Assembly (NCBI GenBank): GCA_015059925.1
Contig: SUZL01000001.1
Span: 124,001 to 188,000 of the forward strand
Direction of reading: 5' to 3'
Length of the DNA stretch: 64,000 nt
Source: Rikenellaceae bacterium
GTDB lineage: Bacteria; Bacteroidota; Bacteroidia; Bacteroidales; Rikenellaceae
The notes under the pieces were generated by a model, which ran no database searches, was not told where the DNA came from, and worked only from the letters and a program-made list of their open reading frames with translations. Shown here piece by piece: positions 44,260 through 54,128 of this stretch (its first letter is position 1; each line of letters starts with the position of its first letter). The translations under genes were made by a program, and so were the position numbers.

Positions 44260-47200
44260 TTACTTTTCGTTAGGGGTTGTGAGGAACTTTAGGATTCCAT
44301 CCATCATATAGTCGCGGTCGGCTCCATCGAGGATCGTCTCGAAGGGGAAAGCCATAACCATCGTGCGGTAATCGTCGCCAGCGTAGCCCACGGCCGAGAC
44401 CTGATTATTGGTCGGATAGCGCATCGCAATGAAGGCCTGCTTGCCAACGGGCGAGATGCAGCCGGGTGACTCGACAGCATAGATATGGCGAGAGAGTTCG
44501 CGGTTGAACTCCACATCACGGCGCACGAGTTTCATCGGCGAAGAGACCATACGCGCTACGCCTCGACGCGAAGCCATATCGCCATTGAAGGCGATGTGAA
44601 GCACACGGCGGGCGAATTCGCGGTCGTCGCCATCGGTCTGGGGGCCGTTCCACAAATCGCTGGCAACGTAGCAGCCCGAGACGAAGAGTGCTCCACCCTG
44701 CGAGGTGTAGCTACGGATCTTATCCTGCAACGCCTCGGGGAAGGCCTCGTACTTTACGCTCGACGTGCCGCGACCTACCGTCGTTGAGCGTTGCTTGCCC
44801 AAGATAAGATCGACAACGGGATATTGATCCATCGAAACCGAGCCACTCGAAACAGCACCTGCGCTCGATGAGCAGTAGGAGTAGCCGGCAGCCACGATAG
44901 AGCGGCCGTGGAGAGTGGTATAGTCGAAGGTGTTACCTGCGATGACTTCGGTTTCGTAGTCGCTATATGACGAGCCGAGGGCGTGGTTGTCGTTCTCGGA
45001 GCGCGAGAGGCTGCGGTCGAAATTACGCTGCTCGCCCGTAAAGGAGATATCCTCGAGATAGGCTACGCCAGAGTCGTAGTGGTTGTAGAATCCCGCGATA
45101 GAGTCGCCCTGAATGTTGAGCGGGGCGCTAACGCGAGTAAAGCCATTGACAACAAGCACGCGGCCGCGATCAGTTGCGGCTCGATGGGCCGAGAGAGTCT
45201 CGCTCGGGAAGCTCTCGCCGCCCTTATTGACGGCCGTAATGCGGTAGCTATAGGTGTGGCCGCGCTCCTGCTTAAGGCGAATCTCGCAGCCATCAACGCG
45301 GCGGCCCGCGTCGAACGAACCATCGTCGGTGCGGGTATAGACGATGTAGTATTCGGGGGTGGCCGATGGCTCCAAACGATCCTCCACGCCCGACCAACGA
45401 AGCACAACGTCCGAGGACTCCTCGTCGGCGAACATCACGCTGAAATTCTCGACGGGAAGGGGTTGAACGGTGTAGGGAACATCATATTGACTCGAGAGAT
45501 AGCGCAGGATACCCTTATAGATTGCGCGGCTGATGAGGAACTTGAAGCTCGGATCGTTGCCGTAGCGCATATCGGCAAAGTTCTGGTGCGACATCGACTC
45601 CAGCAGCATCGTCGGGGCGGCGGGTACGCGGGCCTCGTAGTAGGAGCGATTCCACATTCCGCGACGGCTCCACGCGGGCTCGACCGTAGAGCGGATGTCG
45701 CCCACGATTTGAGTCATCACAAGATCGGTCAGATCGCGCGAGAGATAGCGGTCGGCACCACCCTCGAAGCGGCCTTTGTTATCCTTCGTGTAGTAGATTC
45801 CGAGCGTGCCGATAATGTCGTTGTTAAGGCGCACACCCGCATCGGAGTGGAAGGCCAGAACCATATCGATCGGGATGGATTTGCCATCCTCCTTGGGAAG
45901 GCGCTCCGAGCCACCCATCAGGGCATTAACCCAATGGGCACGCGACATATAGTCGTCCTTATAGTCGTCGGTATTCTCCTTCGGGGTATAGACCTCCTCG
46001 TCGAAACCCGACCACTGCAACCAATAGCGCGCACCCTCGCAGAAGCGGGGGTATTCGCTCGTGGTGGCCTCGTAGTCGATGTCGTCCTCGCGCAGGCGCT
46101 CGCCAACGATACGGGCAATGTTGCCGTAGCCGCCGCCGATCTTAACGCCATCGGCCGAGAGTTTGCGATCGGCCGTAGAGCTCTTGTTCGAGAGCGAGAC
46201 CAGCACGCGCTCCTCGCCCGCCGCAAAGTCGAAGTGGCCGAGATAGACCCACATACCGCCGCCCATCGTTTGATTGACCGCGAAGTGGCTCTCGCCGCCC
46301 GAATGGTGGACCGTATAGAGGGCATCATCGGTGGAATCCTTGCCAAAAGATTTATACGACACATAGACCGCATAACGGCCCGTCTCGGGAATGGCTGCGT
46401 GCCACTCGGCACGGCTCTCCGAACCTGAAGTAATGGTTTGAGTGGAGCGCGCAACTCCATCACGGAAAGGGTTTTGGCCCGTGAGATAGGTTTCGCGCTT
46501 ATGGGCAAAGCCCGCGCCTGCATCCTCCCAATCGTTCTTGCCTGCGTGCTCGACGTAGCGGCCCGAATCGATGCCTTCGTCGTTGTCGATAATAATCTCC
46601 GTCAGTTGCGTATCGCGTTCACGCGGCAGCAACACATTTGCGCCCGCATTCTCCAACATCGGAACGAGGTAGGGGAGCACGAAGCTCTGCGTGAAGAGAT
46701 CCTCGACAGTCTCCCAGAGGCGCGAACGCTGCCAGCGCCAGAGGTTCTCGTCCTGCTCGAAGTAGCGGCCGTGGCTCTGCCACATAGCGATATGGCGGTT
46801 GGCAAGGCCCTCGGTGGGGGTGTTTATGGCGTCGATGCGGCTGATCAGAGGCTTCGGGGAGCGGTTGGTGAAGCGCACGGCGTTGAGGTTGCGGGTGCGA
46901 TAGTAGAGGGGGACGAGCTGCTCGATGCGATGGCGGTCGGTGATAATCGAGAGCTTGTAGTTGGCATAGCGGCTCGGCAGGCACATACGGACAGAGTCGT
47001 AGATGGCCTGAACGTTATCCTCGCGGAAGGGGTAATAGGACAATCCTATCGAGGCGTAGATCTCAAGATGGTCGCCCGAAGAGCGGGTGCGATCGACCTT
47101 GGCACTGCCGCCCAGCACCTCGCGTGAGACGATGCGGGTGAGTAGATCGGATATCTCGTCGCGCACGTCGGAAGAGAGCGCCTGAGCTGAAGCTATGCTT

Positions 47201-47262
47201 GATGTAAAGAGCGCTAATAGTAGTGATATACAGAAAAATATATTACGTCGAAGATTCATCAT
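44260..47262 (-). CDS. N-acetylmuramoyl-L-alanine amidase-like protein with golvesin-like and FN3 domains
   Basis: 1000 residues; signal peptide about 1-26 (ending ASAQ). Domains seen: an N-terminal part with RNLNAVRFTNRSPK, a golvesin C-terminal-like (xanthan-lyase CBD-like) domain about 245-380 (AEWHAAIPETGRYAVYVSY), an amidase_3-like core (MVLAFHSDAG and LLESMSHQNFADM), an FN3 domain about 620-700 (VVLRWSGVEDR), and a long C-terminal region with WNGPQTDGDDREFA. Similar proteins are annotated 'xanthan lyase' or amidase. A peptidoglycan or glycan substrate is inferred. The next gene upstream overlaps its start by 20 bp. Confidence 0.75.
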   Translation of the reverse strand: MMNLRRNIFFCISLLLALFTSSIASAQALSSDVRDEISDLLTRIVSREVLGGSAKVDRTRSSGDHLEIYASIGLSYYPFREDNVQAIYDSVRMCLPSRYANYKLSIITDRHRIEQLVPLYYRTRNLNAVRFTNRSPKPLISRIDAINTPTEGLANRHIAMWQSHGRYFEQDENLWRWQRSRLWETVEDLFTQSFVLPYLVPMLENAGANVLLPRERDTQLTEIIIDNDEGIDSGRYVEHAGKNDWEDAGAGFAHKRETYLTGQNPFRDGVARSTQTITSGSESRAEWHAAIPETGRYAVYVSYKSFGKDSTDDALYTVHHSGGESHFAVNQTMGGGMWVYLGHFDFAAGEERVLVSLSNKSSTADRKLSADGVKIGGGYGNIARIVGERLREDDIDYEATTSEYPRFCEGARYWLQWSGFDEEVYTPKENTDDYKDDYMSRAHWVNALMGGSERLPKEDGKSIPIDMVLAFHSDAGVRLNNDIIGTLGIYYTKDNKGRFEGGADRYLSRDLTDLVMTQIVGDIRSTVEPAWSRRGMWNRSYYEARVPAAPTMLLESMSHQNFADMRYGNDPSFKFLISRAIYKGILRYLSSQYDVPYTVQPLPVENFSVMFADEESSDVVLRWSGVEDRLEPSATPEYYIVYTRTDDGSFDAGRRVDGCEIRLKQERGHTYSYRITAVNKGGESFPSETLSAHRAATDRGRVLVVNGFTRVSAPLNIQGDSIAGFYNHYDSGVAYLEDISFTGEQRNFDRSLSRSENDNHALGSSYSDYETEVIAGNTFDYTTLHGRSIVAAGYSYCSSSAGAVSSGSVSMDQYPVVDLILGKQRSTTVGRGTSSVKYEAFPEALQDKIRSYTSQGGALFVSGCYVASDLWNGPQTDGDDREFARRVLHIAFNGDMASRRGVARMVSSPMKLVRRDVEFNRELSRHIYAVESPGCISPVGKQAFIAMRYPTNNQVSAVGYAGDDYRTMVMAFPFETILDGADRDYMMDGILKFLTTPNEK

Positions 47263-48712
47263 TGGAGTTACGTTTAGTAGAGATTAACCAAAGTCCAAAG
47301 ATAGTAAATAATGCGTTATAACCCAACAATTCAAAGCCAATAAAATAGTCAAATCTGTCGGCCGCAACCCACTGCAACAGATAACTCGCAATGGGCGAGA
47401 GGATTGCCACAAGAGCAACCCCGCGGCCTCGCAGAGCACGGCGCGTGAGCAGGCCGAAGGCGAACAGACCGAGGATAGGGCCGTAGGTATAGCCAGCGAG
47501 CTTGAAGACAAGATTGATAACACTGTCGTTACCAAAGCTATAGAAGGCGTAGGCCATAGCCATCATAACTGCGGCCATCGCGACGTGTACCCATCGGCGA
47601 AGGCGCGTAAGAGTTGCCTCGTCGTAGCGTCGGCGACCGCCCAAGATGTCGATTGTAAAGGAGGTTGTGAGCGAAGTGAGCGACGCTCCAGCAGATGAAT
47701 AAGTGCTTGATATAAGTCCTATAACAAACACTACACCAGCAATTAATGGTAGGCCGCCCTGAACTGCAACAAAGGGGAATACATCATCTCCTCGCGAGGG
47801 GGTGGGAAGGTCTGCGAAATCGATATAACGGTAGAGCAGGAGGCCCAACACCAAAAAGAGCAAGATGACTACGATTTGGCAGAGGGCTGTAAGCACGATG
47901 TTGATTTGCGAGTCGCGCTTGGTGCGGCAGCTCATATTGCGTTGCATCATATCTTGATCGAGGCCCGTCATTGCCACCAGACACAAGGCTCCGCCATCGA
48001 CCATCTTCCAGAAGTAGCGGGCCGACGAGGGATCGTCGAAGAACCACATTTGCGAGTAGGGCGACGACTTGACCAACGCGATAGTAGCGCCCAACGATAG
48101 ATCCAGACGACCGCAGACGACCGCAATACAAATCACAACGGCCGCAACAAGGCAGAGGCTCTGCAGGATGTCGGTAACGATGAGTGAGCGCACGCCACCT
48201 CGGAAGGTATAGAGCCAGACAAGAAGCATCGTGAAGGCGAGGTTGGCGATAAAGCCGACGTTGAAATGGTCGAAGACGAGGAGCTGCATAACAAGGCAGA
48301 CGACATAGATTTTAAGCGCCGAGCCGACCACCTTGGCAACAAGGAAGCACCACGCACCCGTGAGGTGGGCTGTCGAGCCGAAGCGGCGATCGAGGTACTC
48401 GTAGAGCGAGACTACCCCACTGCGATAAAAGACGGGGATCAAGACAAAGGCCACGATGAGTTGGCCCAACGTAAAGCCAACGACCATCTGCATATATGAG
48501 AACGAATCGGCGGCCACCGATCCCGGCACGGAGATAAAGGTTACGCCCGACATAGCCGCCCCGATCATCGCCAGCGTAGCGCGAGGCCACGAGGTGCGTC
48601 GGTTGCCGATGAAAAAGCCGTCGTTGTCGGCTCCGCGCGAAGAAAAATGGGCCAGCACGAAGAGCAGAAATATATAGACGGCAAGGGTTATCAGTACCAA
48701 ATAGGGCGACAT
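47243..48712 (-). CDS. Sodium:solute symporter (SSS family)
   Basis: 489 residues, about 13 transmembrane segments. LALVAYI-type opening, MIGAAMSGVTFISVPG (the GLMTF-like motif), and GISSTYSSAGASLTSLTTSFT, the sodium-coupling region. It resembles SSS carriers for sugars, amino acids or sialic acid. It heads the minus operon SSS, amidase, BASS, ybaK and overlaps the amidase start by 20 bp, which hints at uptake of a product released by the amidase (inference). Promoter candidate at 48775-48782. Confidence 0.9.
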   Translation of the reverse strand: MSPYLVLITLAVYIFLLFVLAHFSSRGADNDGFFIGNRRTSWPRATLAMIGAAMSGVTFISVPGSVAADSFSYMQMVVGFTLGQLIVAFVLIPVFYRSGVVSLYEYLDRRFGSTAHLTGAWCFLVAKVVGSALKIYVVCLVMQLLVFDHFNVGFIANLAFTMLLVWLYTFRGGVRSLIVTDILQSLCLVAAVVICIAVVCGRLDLSLGATIALVKSSPYSQMWFFDDPSSARYFWKMVDGGALCLVAMTGLDQDMMQRNMSCRTKRDSQINIVLTALCQIVVILLFLVLGLLLYRYIDFADLPTPSRGDDVFPFVAVQGGLPLIAGVVFVIGLISSTYSSAGASLTSLTTSFTIDILGGRRRYDEATLTRLRRWVHVAMAAVMMAMAYAFYSFGNDSVINLVFKLAGYTYGPILGLFAFGLLTRRALRGRGVALVAILSPIASYLLQWVAADRFDYFIGFELLGYNALFTIFGLWLISTKRNSNDESST

Positions 48713-48774
48713 TGGACTCTAATTTTACGTTAATTTTATCTCAATCGACCACAAAAGTGATTTTTTTCACCGCA

Positions 48775-48782
48775 CAAAGATA
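48775..48782 (-). promoter_or_regulatory. Candidate -7 element for the SSS operon
   Basis: Minus strand TATCTTTG, matching TAnnTTTG, 62 bp before the SSS start; it abuts the divergent carboxyltransferase promoter. Confidence 0.45.
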
Positions 48783-48801
48783 ACAATTCGCCACAAAAAA
48801 A

Positions 48802-48831
48802 TTGTCGCATAAAATAATTTTAATATATTTG
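48802..48831 (+). promoter_or_regulatory. Promoter of the carboxyltransferase gene
   Basis: TTG (48802-48804), 19 bp spacer, TATATTTG (48824-48831). Start codon 80 bp downstream, so a long leader is expected. Confidence 0.7.
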
Positions 48832-48911
48832 CGTGGAGTTAAAGGTGCTCCAATGAAAGTTGGTTAGTTTTATATTATAACAGAAATTAATTAATACATT
48901 AGATTTATACT

Positions 48912-50792
48912 ATGGCCAGATCATTAAAGATTAGAGATTTGTCATTGCGCGACGGTCAGCAATCTTCTTTTGCTACCCGTATGACACAGGAGCAGATCAA
49001 TCGTTGTTTGCCCTACTATAAGGACGCAGGCTTCTTCGCTATGGAGGTGTGGGGAGGTGCTGTGCCCGACTCAGTTATGCGCTATTTGGGTGAGAACCCT
49101 TGGACCCGTTTGGAGAGTATTCACAAGGAGATAGGTGATATTTCAAAACTGACTGCCCTCTCGCGCGGTCGTAACCTGTTTGGTTATGCACCCTACACCG
49201 ACGAGATCATCGATGGTTTCAGCCGCAACGCAATCCAGAGCGGTCTGGGTATTATGCGTATCTTCGACGCGCTGAACGACGTGAATAATGTAAAATCAAC
49301 CATCAAGTACGTTAAGCGTTACGGCGGTATTGCCGACTGCGCGGTGTGCTACACGGTTGATCCCAAGTACCCCCAGCCCACGTTCCTGCAGAAGCTCTTC
49401 GGCAAGAAGGCTCCTCAGCCCGTATTTACCGACGAGTACTTCCTCGACAAGGCAAAGCAGATGGCTGCTCTGGGTGCTGATATGATCACCATCAAGGATA
49501 TGTCGGGACTTATTCCCCCGCAGCGTATCAGCCGATTGGTGAAGCTCTTTAAGCAGCACATCAAGCTACCGATCGACTTCCACACCCACTCTACCCCGGG
49601 TTACGGCTTGGCATCGGTTTTCGCAGCTATCGCTGCCGGTGTTGATGTTGTGGATACCAACTGCTGGTGGTTTGCAGGTGGTACGGGCGCACCCGCGCTG
49701 GAGCTTGTGTATGTATTCTGCCAGAAGATGGGTATCGACATCGGCGTTAATATGGACGCTGTGGCGAAGATCAACGAGCAGTTGAAGGTGATCCGCAAGG
49801 AGTTGGAGTTGTCGGTATTCGGTGCCGAGAAACCCAAGCCCAACCGTTTCGCATTCTCTGACACGGCCGATCAGCTCTTCAACGAGGCTGTGGCTGCAGC
49901 AAAGGCTGAGGACTTCGACAAGTTGCTCACCATCAGCCAGAAGATTGAGGCATACTACGGATTCCCCGCACCGAACGAGCTCGTTCAGAAGGCTGAGATT
50001 CCTGGCGGTATGTACTCAAATATGGTGGCACAGCTCAAGCAGCTCAAGTCGGAGGATATTCTGCCCCGCGCTATGGAGCTTATCCCCACGGTGCGTCTGT
50101 CGGCAGGTCTGCCCCCTCTGGTAACTCCCACCTCGCAGATCGTAGGTGCGCAGGCTGTGAACTGCGCAATGGACGAGAAGGCTGGTCGTGAGATGTACAC
50201 CAACAAGAGCTCGCAGTTCATCGGCTTGGTGAAGGGTGATTACGGTAACACGCCTGTTAAGATCGATCCCGAGTTCCGTTTGAAGATTTGCGGTTTCCGC
50301 GAGGAGATTCCTTACGATACTTCTAAATATAAGATGCAGCCCAACCCCGAGTTGCCCGAGGCTGGTGGCGTGAAGCTCGCCGAGAACGAGAAGGAGATTC
50401 TGCTTCTGGAGCTCTTCCCGCTCGTAGCGAAGAACTTCCTCACCAACACCAAGAAGAAGGCTTACGAGGCTGCAGAGGCAGCAAAGGCCGCTAAGGAGGC
50501 TGAGAAGGCTGCTGCAGAGGCTAAGCGTGCGGCTGAGGCTAAGGCAGCGATCGCAGCACAGCACATCAAGCCCATCACGGGTAAGACCGTTGAGGCTCCC
50601 CTGCCGGGCCGCATCCTTGAGGTTTGCGTGAAGGTTGGCGATACGGTGAAGCGTGGCCAGCGAGTTGTAATCCTTGAGGCAATGAAGATGGAGAACAACA
50701 TTACGACCGACTACGCAGGTACCATCAAGCAGGTGATCGTGAACGTAGGCGACGCCGTTCCCGCAAATGCAATTTTGGTTGAGGTGGAATAA
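48912..50792 (+). CDS. Pyruvate/oxaloacetate carboxyltransferase with biotin carrier domain (OadA/PycB-like)
   Basis: 626 residues. HMGL-like carboxyltransferase domain (about 1-290) with LRDGQQSSFATR, FGYAPYTDEI, DMSGLI and HTHSTPGYG; the conserved carboxylase domain (about 300-480); an Ala/Lys/Glu-rich linker; and a C-terminal biotinyl domain with the AMKMEN motif (biotin-Lys). It transfers CO2 between biotin and pyruvate/oxaloacetate, either in a Na+-pump decarboxylase or a two-subunit pyruvate carboxylase. The partner subunits are not in the window. Monocistronic: its own promoter and terminator. Confidence 0.87.
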   Translation: MARSLKIRDLSLRDGQQSSFATRMTQEQINRCLPYYKDAGFFAMEVWGGAVPDSVMRYLGENPWTRLESIHKEIGDISKLTALSRGRNLFGYAPYTDEIIDGFSRNAIQSGLGIMRIFDALNDVNNVKSTIKYVKRYGGIADCAVCYTVDPKYPQPTFLQKLFGKKAPQPVFTDEYFLDKAKQMAALGADMITIKDMSGLIPPQRISRLVKLFKQHIKLPIDFHTHSTPGYGLASVFAAIAAGVDVVDTNCWWFAGGTGAPALELVYVFCQKMGIDIGVNMDAVAKINEQLKVIRKELELSVFGAEKPKPNRFAFSDTADQLFNEAVAAAKAEDFDKLLTISQKIEAYYGFPAPNELVQKAEIPGGMYSNMVAQLKQLKSEDILPRAMELIPTVRLSAGLPPLVTPTSQIVGAQAVNCAMDEKAGREMYTNKSSQFIGLVKGDYGNTPVKIDPEFRLKICGFREEIPYDTSKYKMQPNPELPEAGGVKLAENEKEILLLELFPLVAKNFLTNTKKKAYEAAEAAKAAKEAEKAAAEAKRAAEAKAAIAAQHIKPITGKTVEAPLPGRILEVCVKVGDTVKRGQRVVILEAMKMENNITTDYAGTIKQVIVNVGDAVPANAILVEVE

Positions 50793-50808
50793 CCCATCTT
50801 GATTTATA

Positions 50809-50843
50809 CAAAAATCCCGTCCTTCGCAGGGCGGGATTTTTTT
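50809..50843 (+). terminator. Terminator after the carboxyltransferase gene
   Basis: AAAAATCCCG (50810-50819) pairs with CGGGATTTTT (50832-50841), then T-run. Confidence 0.88.
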
Positions 50844-50903
50844 GTGCATAAGGACAAGTGCTTAAAAATGTGACCAAAGATAGGCAGATAGAGAAAAAAT
50901 GAT

Positions 50904-50911
50904 TAAGTTTG
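50904..50911 (+). promoter_or_regulatory. Candidate -7 element for the IlvD-like gene
   Basis: TAAGTTTG matches TAnnTTTG, 22 bp before the ATG at 50934. No -33 identified. Confidence 0.4.
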
Positions 50912-50933
50912 TGGAAAACTTACTTTTGGCAAG

Positions 50934-52670
50934 ATGGCAAAGCAACTGAACAGTCAGCGGGTGCGTGCGCTCGCGCCCGAGAATGATCCGTTGAAGATCG
51001 GTATGGGTTGGACAATTGAGGATCTGGACAAGCCGCAGATACTCGTCGAGAGCACCTATGGCGACTCGCACCCCGGAAGTGCGCACCTGATGCAGTTCGT
51101 CGATGAGGTGATGCGCGGAATCAGCGACGAGGGTGGTCGAGGTGCGCGATACTTCACCACCGACATTTGCGACGGCATCGCGCAGGGGCACGACGGCATA
51201 AACTATTCGCTGCCGCACCGCGACGTGATAGCCTCGATGATTGAGATTCACGGTAAATCGACGGGATTTGACGGCGGCGTGTTTGTGGCCAGCTGCGACA
51301 AGTCGGTGCCGGCGTGTCTGATGGGTTTGTGCCGACTCGATATGCCCTCGATAGTGATTACGGGCGGTGTGATGGACGCAGGGCCCGACCTGCTGACGCT
51401 GGAGCAGATTGGCACCTACTCGGCTATGTATCAGCGCGGTGAAATTACGGCCGAGCAGTTTGCATACTACAAGCACAACGCCTGCCCGTCGTGCGGCGCC
51501 TGCTCGTTTATGGGAACGGCAAGCACGATGCAGATCGTGGCCGAGGCGCTCGGATTGATGCTCCCCGGATCGGCCCTGATGCCTGCAACGAGCAAGGAGC
51601 TGCTTAGGATGGCATATCGCGCGGGACGGCAGGTGATGCAGCTCGTAAGGCAGGGTATCAAAGCGAGCGACATCGTTACGATGGATGCCTTTGAGAATGC
51701 GATTATGGTTCACGCGGCCATCTCGGGTTCGACAAATTCGCTGCTGCACATACCCGCCATTGCGCACGAACTTGGATTTAAGATCGATGCCGACACGTTC
51801 GATAGACTGCATCGCGGGGCGCGATACCTGCTCAACATTCGCCCTGCGGGGGAGTGGCCCGCGCAGTTCTTCTACTATGCGGGAGGTGTGCCGGCTGTGA
51901 TGGAGCAGATACGCGATTCGTTGCATCTGGATGCGCTGACAGTTACGGGACGCACGGTAGGCGAAAATCTGGATCAGCTCAAGCGCGAGGGTTTTTACGA
52001 AAAATGTGAAGAAAATCTTGCACGCTGGGGATTGACGCGAGGGGATGTGATCCGTCCGTATGACAATCCGATAGGCGTGGATGGGTCGGTGGCGATATTG
52101 AAGGGAAACCTTGCGCCCGACGGGGCGGTTGTAAAGCATACGGCCGTGCCGCGCGAGATGTTCAGCGCCACGCTTAGGGCCCGACCGTTTGATAGCGAGG
52201 AGGAGGCCATCGAGGCCATTCTGTCGCATCGCATCGAGAAGGGCGATGCCGTCATCATCCGCTACGAGGGTCCGAAGGGGTCGGGAATGCCCGAGATGTT
52301 CTACACGACCGAAGCCATATCGTCCGACGCGGAGCTGGGATGCGCGATTGCGCTACTGACCGACGGGCGTTTCTCGGGGGCATCGCGTGGCCCCGCCATT
52401 GGCCATATCTCGCCCGAGGCGGCTGTCGGAGGGCCGATAGCGCTTGTCGAGGAGGGGGATTTGATCCGTATAGATATTGAGGAGCGTGCGCTGCAGATTG
52501 TCGGCATTGCGGGCGAGGAGTTATCGGCCGACGAGGTCGATAAGGTGCTTGCCGAGCGCCGAGCAAAGTGGCAGCCGCGAAAGCCCAAATACGACAGAGG
52601 CGTACTGAAACTCTTTGCCGACCACGCACTCTCGGCCATCGAGGGCGGATATATGAAGACTGAAGATTAA
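50934..52670 (+). CDS. IlvD/Edd family dehydratase
   Basis: 578 residues. Fe-S cluster Cys and family motifs are present: TTDICDGIAQGHDG, FVASCDKSVPACLMG, HNACPSCGACSFMGTAS, and GYRMLRFTDGRFSGASRG-type C-terminal region (TDGRFSGAS). It dehydrates dihydroxy acids: dihydroxyisovalerate in branched-chain synthesis (IlvD), or sugar acids such as gluconate/xylonate. The GntP gluconate-type permease starts 18 bp later, which favours the sugar-acid role (inference). IlvC/IlvB/IlvN are absent nearby. Confidence 0.88.
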   Translation: MAKQLNSQRVRALAPENDPLKIGMGWTIEDLDKPQILVESTYGDSHPGSAHLMQFVDEVMRGISDEGGRGARYFTTDICDGIAQGHDGINYSLPHRDVIASMIEIHGKSTGFDGGVFVASCDKSVPACLMGLCRLDMPSIVITGGVMDAGPDLLTLEQIGTYSAMYQRGEITAEQFAYYKHNACPSCGACSFMGTASTMQIVAEALGLMLPGSALMPATSKELLRMAYRAGRQVMQLVRQGIKASDIVTMDAFENAIMVHAAISGSTNSLLHIPAIAHELGFKIDADTFDRLHRGARYLLNIRPAGEWPAQFFYYAGGVPAVMEQIRDSLHLDALTVTGRTVGENLDQLKREGFYEKCEENLARWGLTRGDVIRPYDNPIGVDGSVAILKGNLAPDGAVVKHTAVPREMFSATLRARPFDSEEEAIEAILSHRIEKGDAVIIRYEGPKGSGMPEMFYTTEAISSDAELGCAIALLTDGRFSGASRGPAIGHISPEAAVGGPIALVEEGDLIRIDIEERALQIVGIAGEELSADEVDKVLAERRAKWQPRKPKYDRGVLKLFADHALSAIEGGYMKTED

Positions 52671-52688
52671 CCGAAAACCTATTACGAT

Positions 52689-54035
52689 ATGACACCACTC
52701 GATCCTACACGACTTATAATTGCCGCCGTGGCGGGAATTGCCCTGCTGCTGGTGCTGATTATACGTTTTCGCTGGCAGGCGATGATCGCCATTTTGGTCG
52801 GAGCTGTGGCTATCGGCTTGGGGGCGGGTATGCCATTCGAGCAGATTGTGGCCTCGGTGAATGACGGAATGGGTAACACGCTGGAGGGCATAGCCCTGCT
52901 GGTGGGATTGGGTTCGATGTTCGGCGCGATACTCGAGATTTCGGGCGGTGCGCAGACCTTAGCCGTGAGTATGGTCAATCGTTTTGGCGACAAGAAAGCG
53001 GCGTGGGCGTTGGGAATTACGGGATTGGTCATTGCGATGCCCGTATTTTTCGATGCAGGACTCATAATCCTTATTCCGCTCGCCTTCTCGCTCGCCAAAC
53101 GTACGGCGCGATCGTCGCTCTACTACGCCATTCCACTACTGGCAGGATTGGCCGTTGGCCACGCATTTATTCCGCCTACGCCCGGGCCTGTGTTGGTGGC
53201 GACGATGTTGGGCGTAGATTTGGGATGGGTGATTGTCGTGGGATTGGTGTGCGGATTCTTCGCAATGATCGTGGCGGGCCCCGTGTGGGGCGCATATTGC
53301 GGCAAGAAATACTACATTCCCGTGCCCGAACACGTTGCTGCACAGCCCGACATTGATATGAGTAAATTGCCGAGTTTTGCGACCGTTGTGCTGATTATCC
53401 TCATCCCGCTGGTGCTGATCATACTGAAGTCCATCGCGGGGGTTGTCGATGCAATGGCCCAGATGCGTCCTGTGATAAATTTCTTGGGCGAGCCGTTTAT
53501 GGCGCTGACGATTGCCACGCTCGTGGCGATGGCGCTGCTGGGTTATCGCAACGGCTACTCGTCGAAGGAGTTGGAGCGCGTGATGACCAAATCGTTGGAG
53601 CCCGTAGGATTGATTCTGCTCGTTACGGCGTGCGGCGGTGTGCTGCGTTACATACTGCAATATTCGGGATTGGGCGAGATTATCGGCGGCGCGGTGGCTT
53701 CGGCTTCGCTGCCGATGGTTGTGGTGGCGTTCGTGGTGGCGGCGCTGGTGAGAATATCGGTTGGATCGGCTACGGTGGCGATGACAATGGCGGCGGGCAT
53801 CATTGCCGCGATGCCCGAGGTTGCCGAGCTCTCGCCCCTGCACTTGGCTTGCGTAACGGCTGCGGTGGCGGGAGGTGCGACGGTATGTTCGCACTTCAAC
53901 GACTCGGGATTCTGGCTGGTGAAAACGCTGGTCGGGATGGACGAAAAGACCACCCTGCGGACGTGGACCATAATGGAGACACTGGTGGGCGGAACGGGAT
54001 TTGTGGTAGCGCTGGTAATATCGGCGTTTGCATAA
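52689..54035 (+). CDS. GntP family gluconate/sugar-acid:H+ symporter
   Basis: 448 residues with about 12-14 transmembrane segments. GntP features: GMGNTLEGIALLVGLGSMFG, SGGAQTLA, AMPVFFDAGLIILIPLAF, HAFIPPTPGPV and CSHFNDSGFWLV. It imports gluconate or related sugar acids with protons. Operon partner of the dehydratase; ends at the terminator at 54075. Confidence 0.9.
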   Translation: MTPLDPTRLIIAAVAGIALLLVLIIRFRWQAMIAILVGAVAIGLGAGMPFEQIVASVNDGMGNTLEGIALLVGLGSMFGAILEISGGAQTLAVSMVNRFGDKKAAWALGITGLVIAMPVFFDAGLIILIPLAFSLAKRTARSSLYYAIPLLAGLAVGHAFIPPTPGPVLVATMLGVDLGWVIVVGLVCGFFAMIVAGPVWGAYCGKKYYIPVPEHVAAQPDIDMSKLPSFATVVLIILIPLVLIILKSIAGVVDAMAQMRPVINFLGEPFMALTIATLVAMALLGYRNGYSSKELERVMTKSLEPVGLILLVTACGGVLRYILQYSGLGEIIGGAVASASLPMVVVAFVVAALVRISVGSATVAMTMAAGIIAAMPEVAELSPLHLACVTAAVAGGATVCSHFNDSGFWLVKTLVGMDEKTTLRTWTIMETLVGGTGFVVALVISAFA

Positions 54036-54074
54036 TGGGTTATATTCCTCAGCGCAAAGAGATTTGTTTTATAC

Positions 54075-54112
54075 AAAAAAATCCCCGCAGATAATGCGAG
54101 GATTTTTTTTGT
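54075..54112 (+). terminator. Bidirectional terminator between gntP and the GGGtGRT gene
   Basis: A-run, then AATCC..CGCA pairing with TGCG..GGATT and a T-run of eight; both flanking genes converge on it. Confidence 0.82.
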
Positions 54113-54128
54113 ATGCTTAAAGGTTTAA

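Noticed and set aside
44983..46428. 481-residue plus-strand open frame opposite the amidase gene
   Set aside because: It is a shadow of the high-GC codon pattern of the real minus gene; it has no promoter, no family motif and a Val/Ala/Arg-rich antisense composition.
50862..52229. 455-residue minus-strand frame opposite the IlvD-like gene
   Set aside because: Antisense shadow of an intact, motif-bearing gene.
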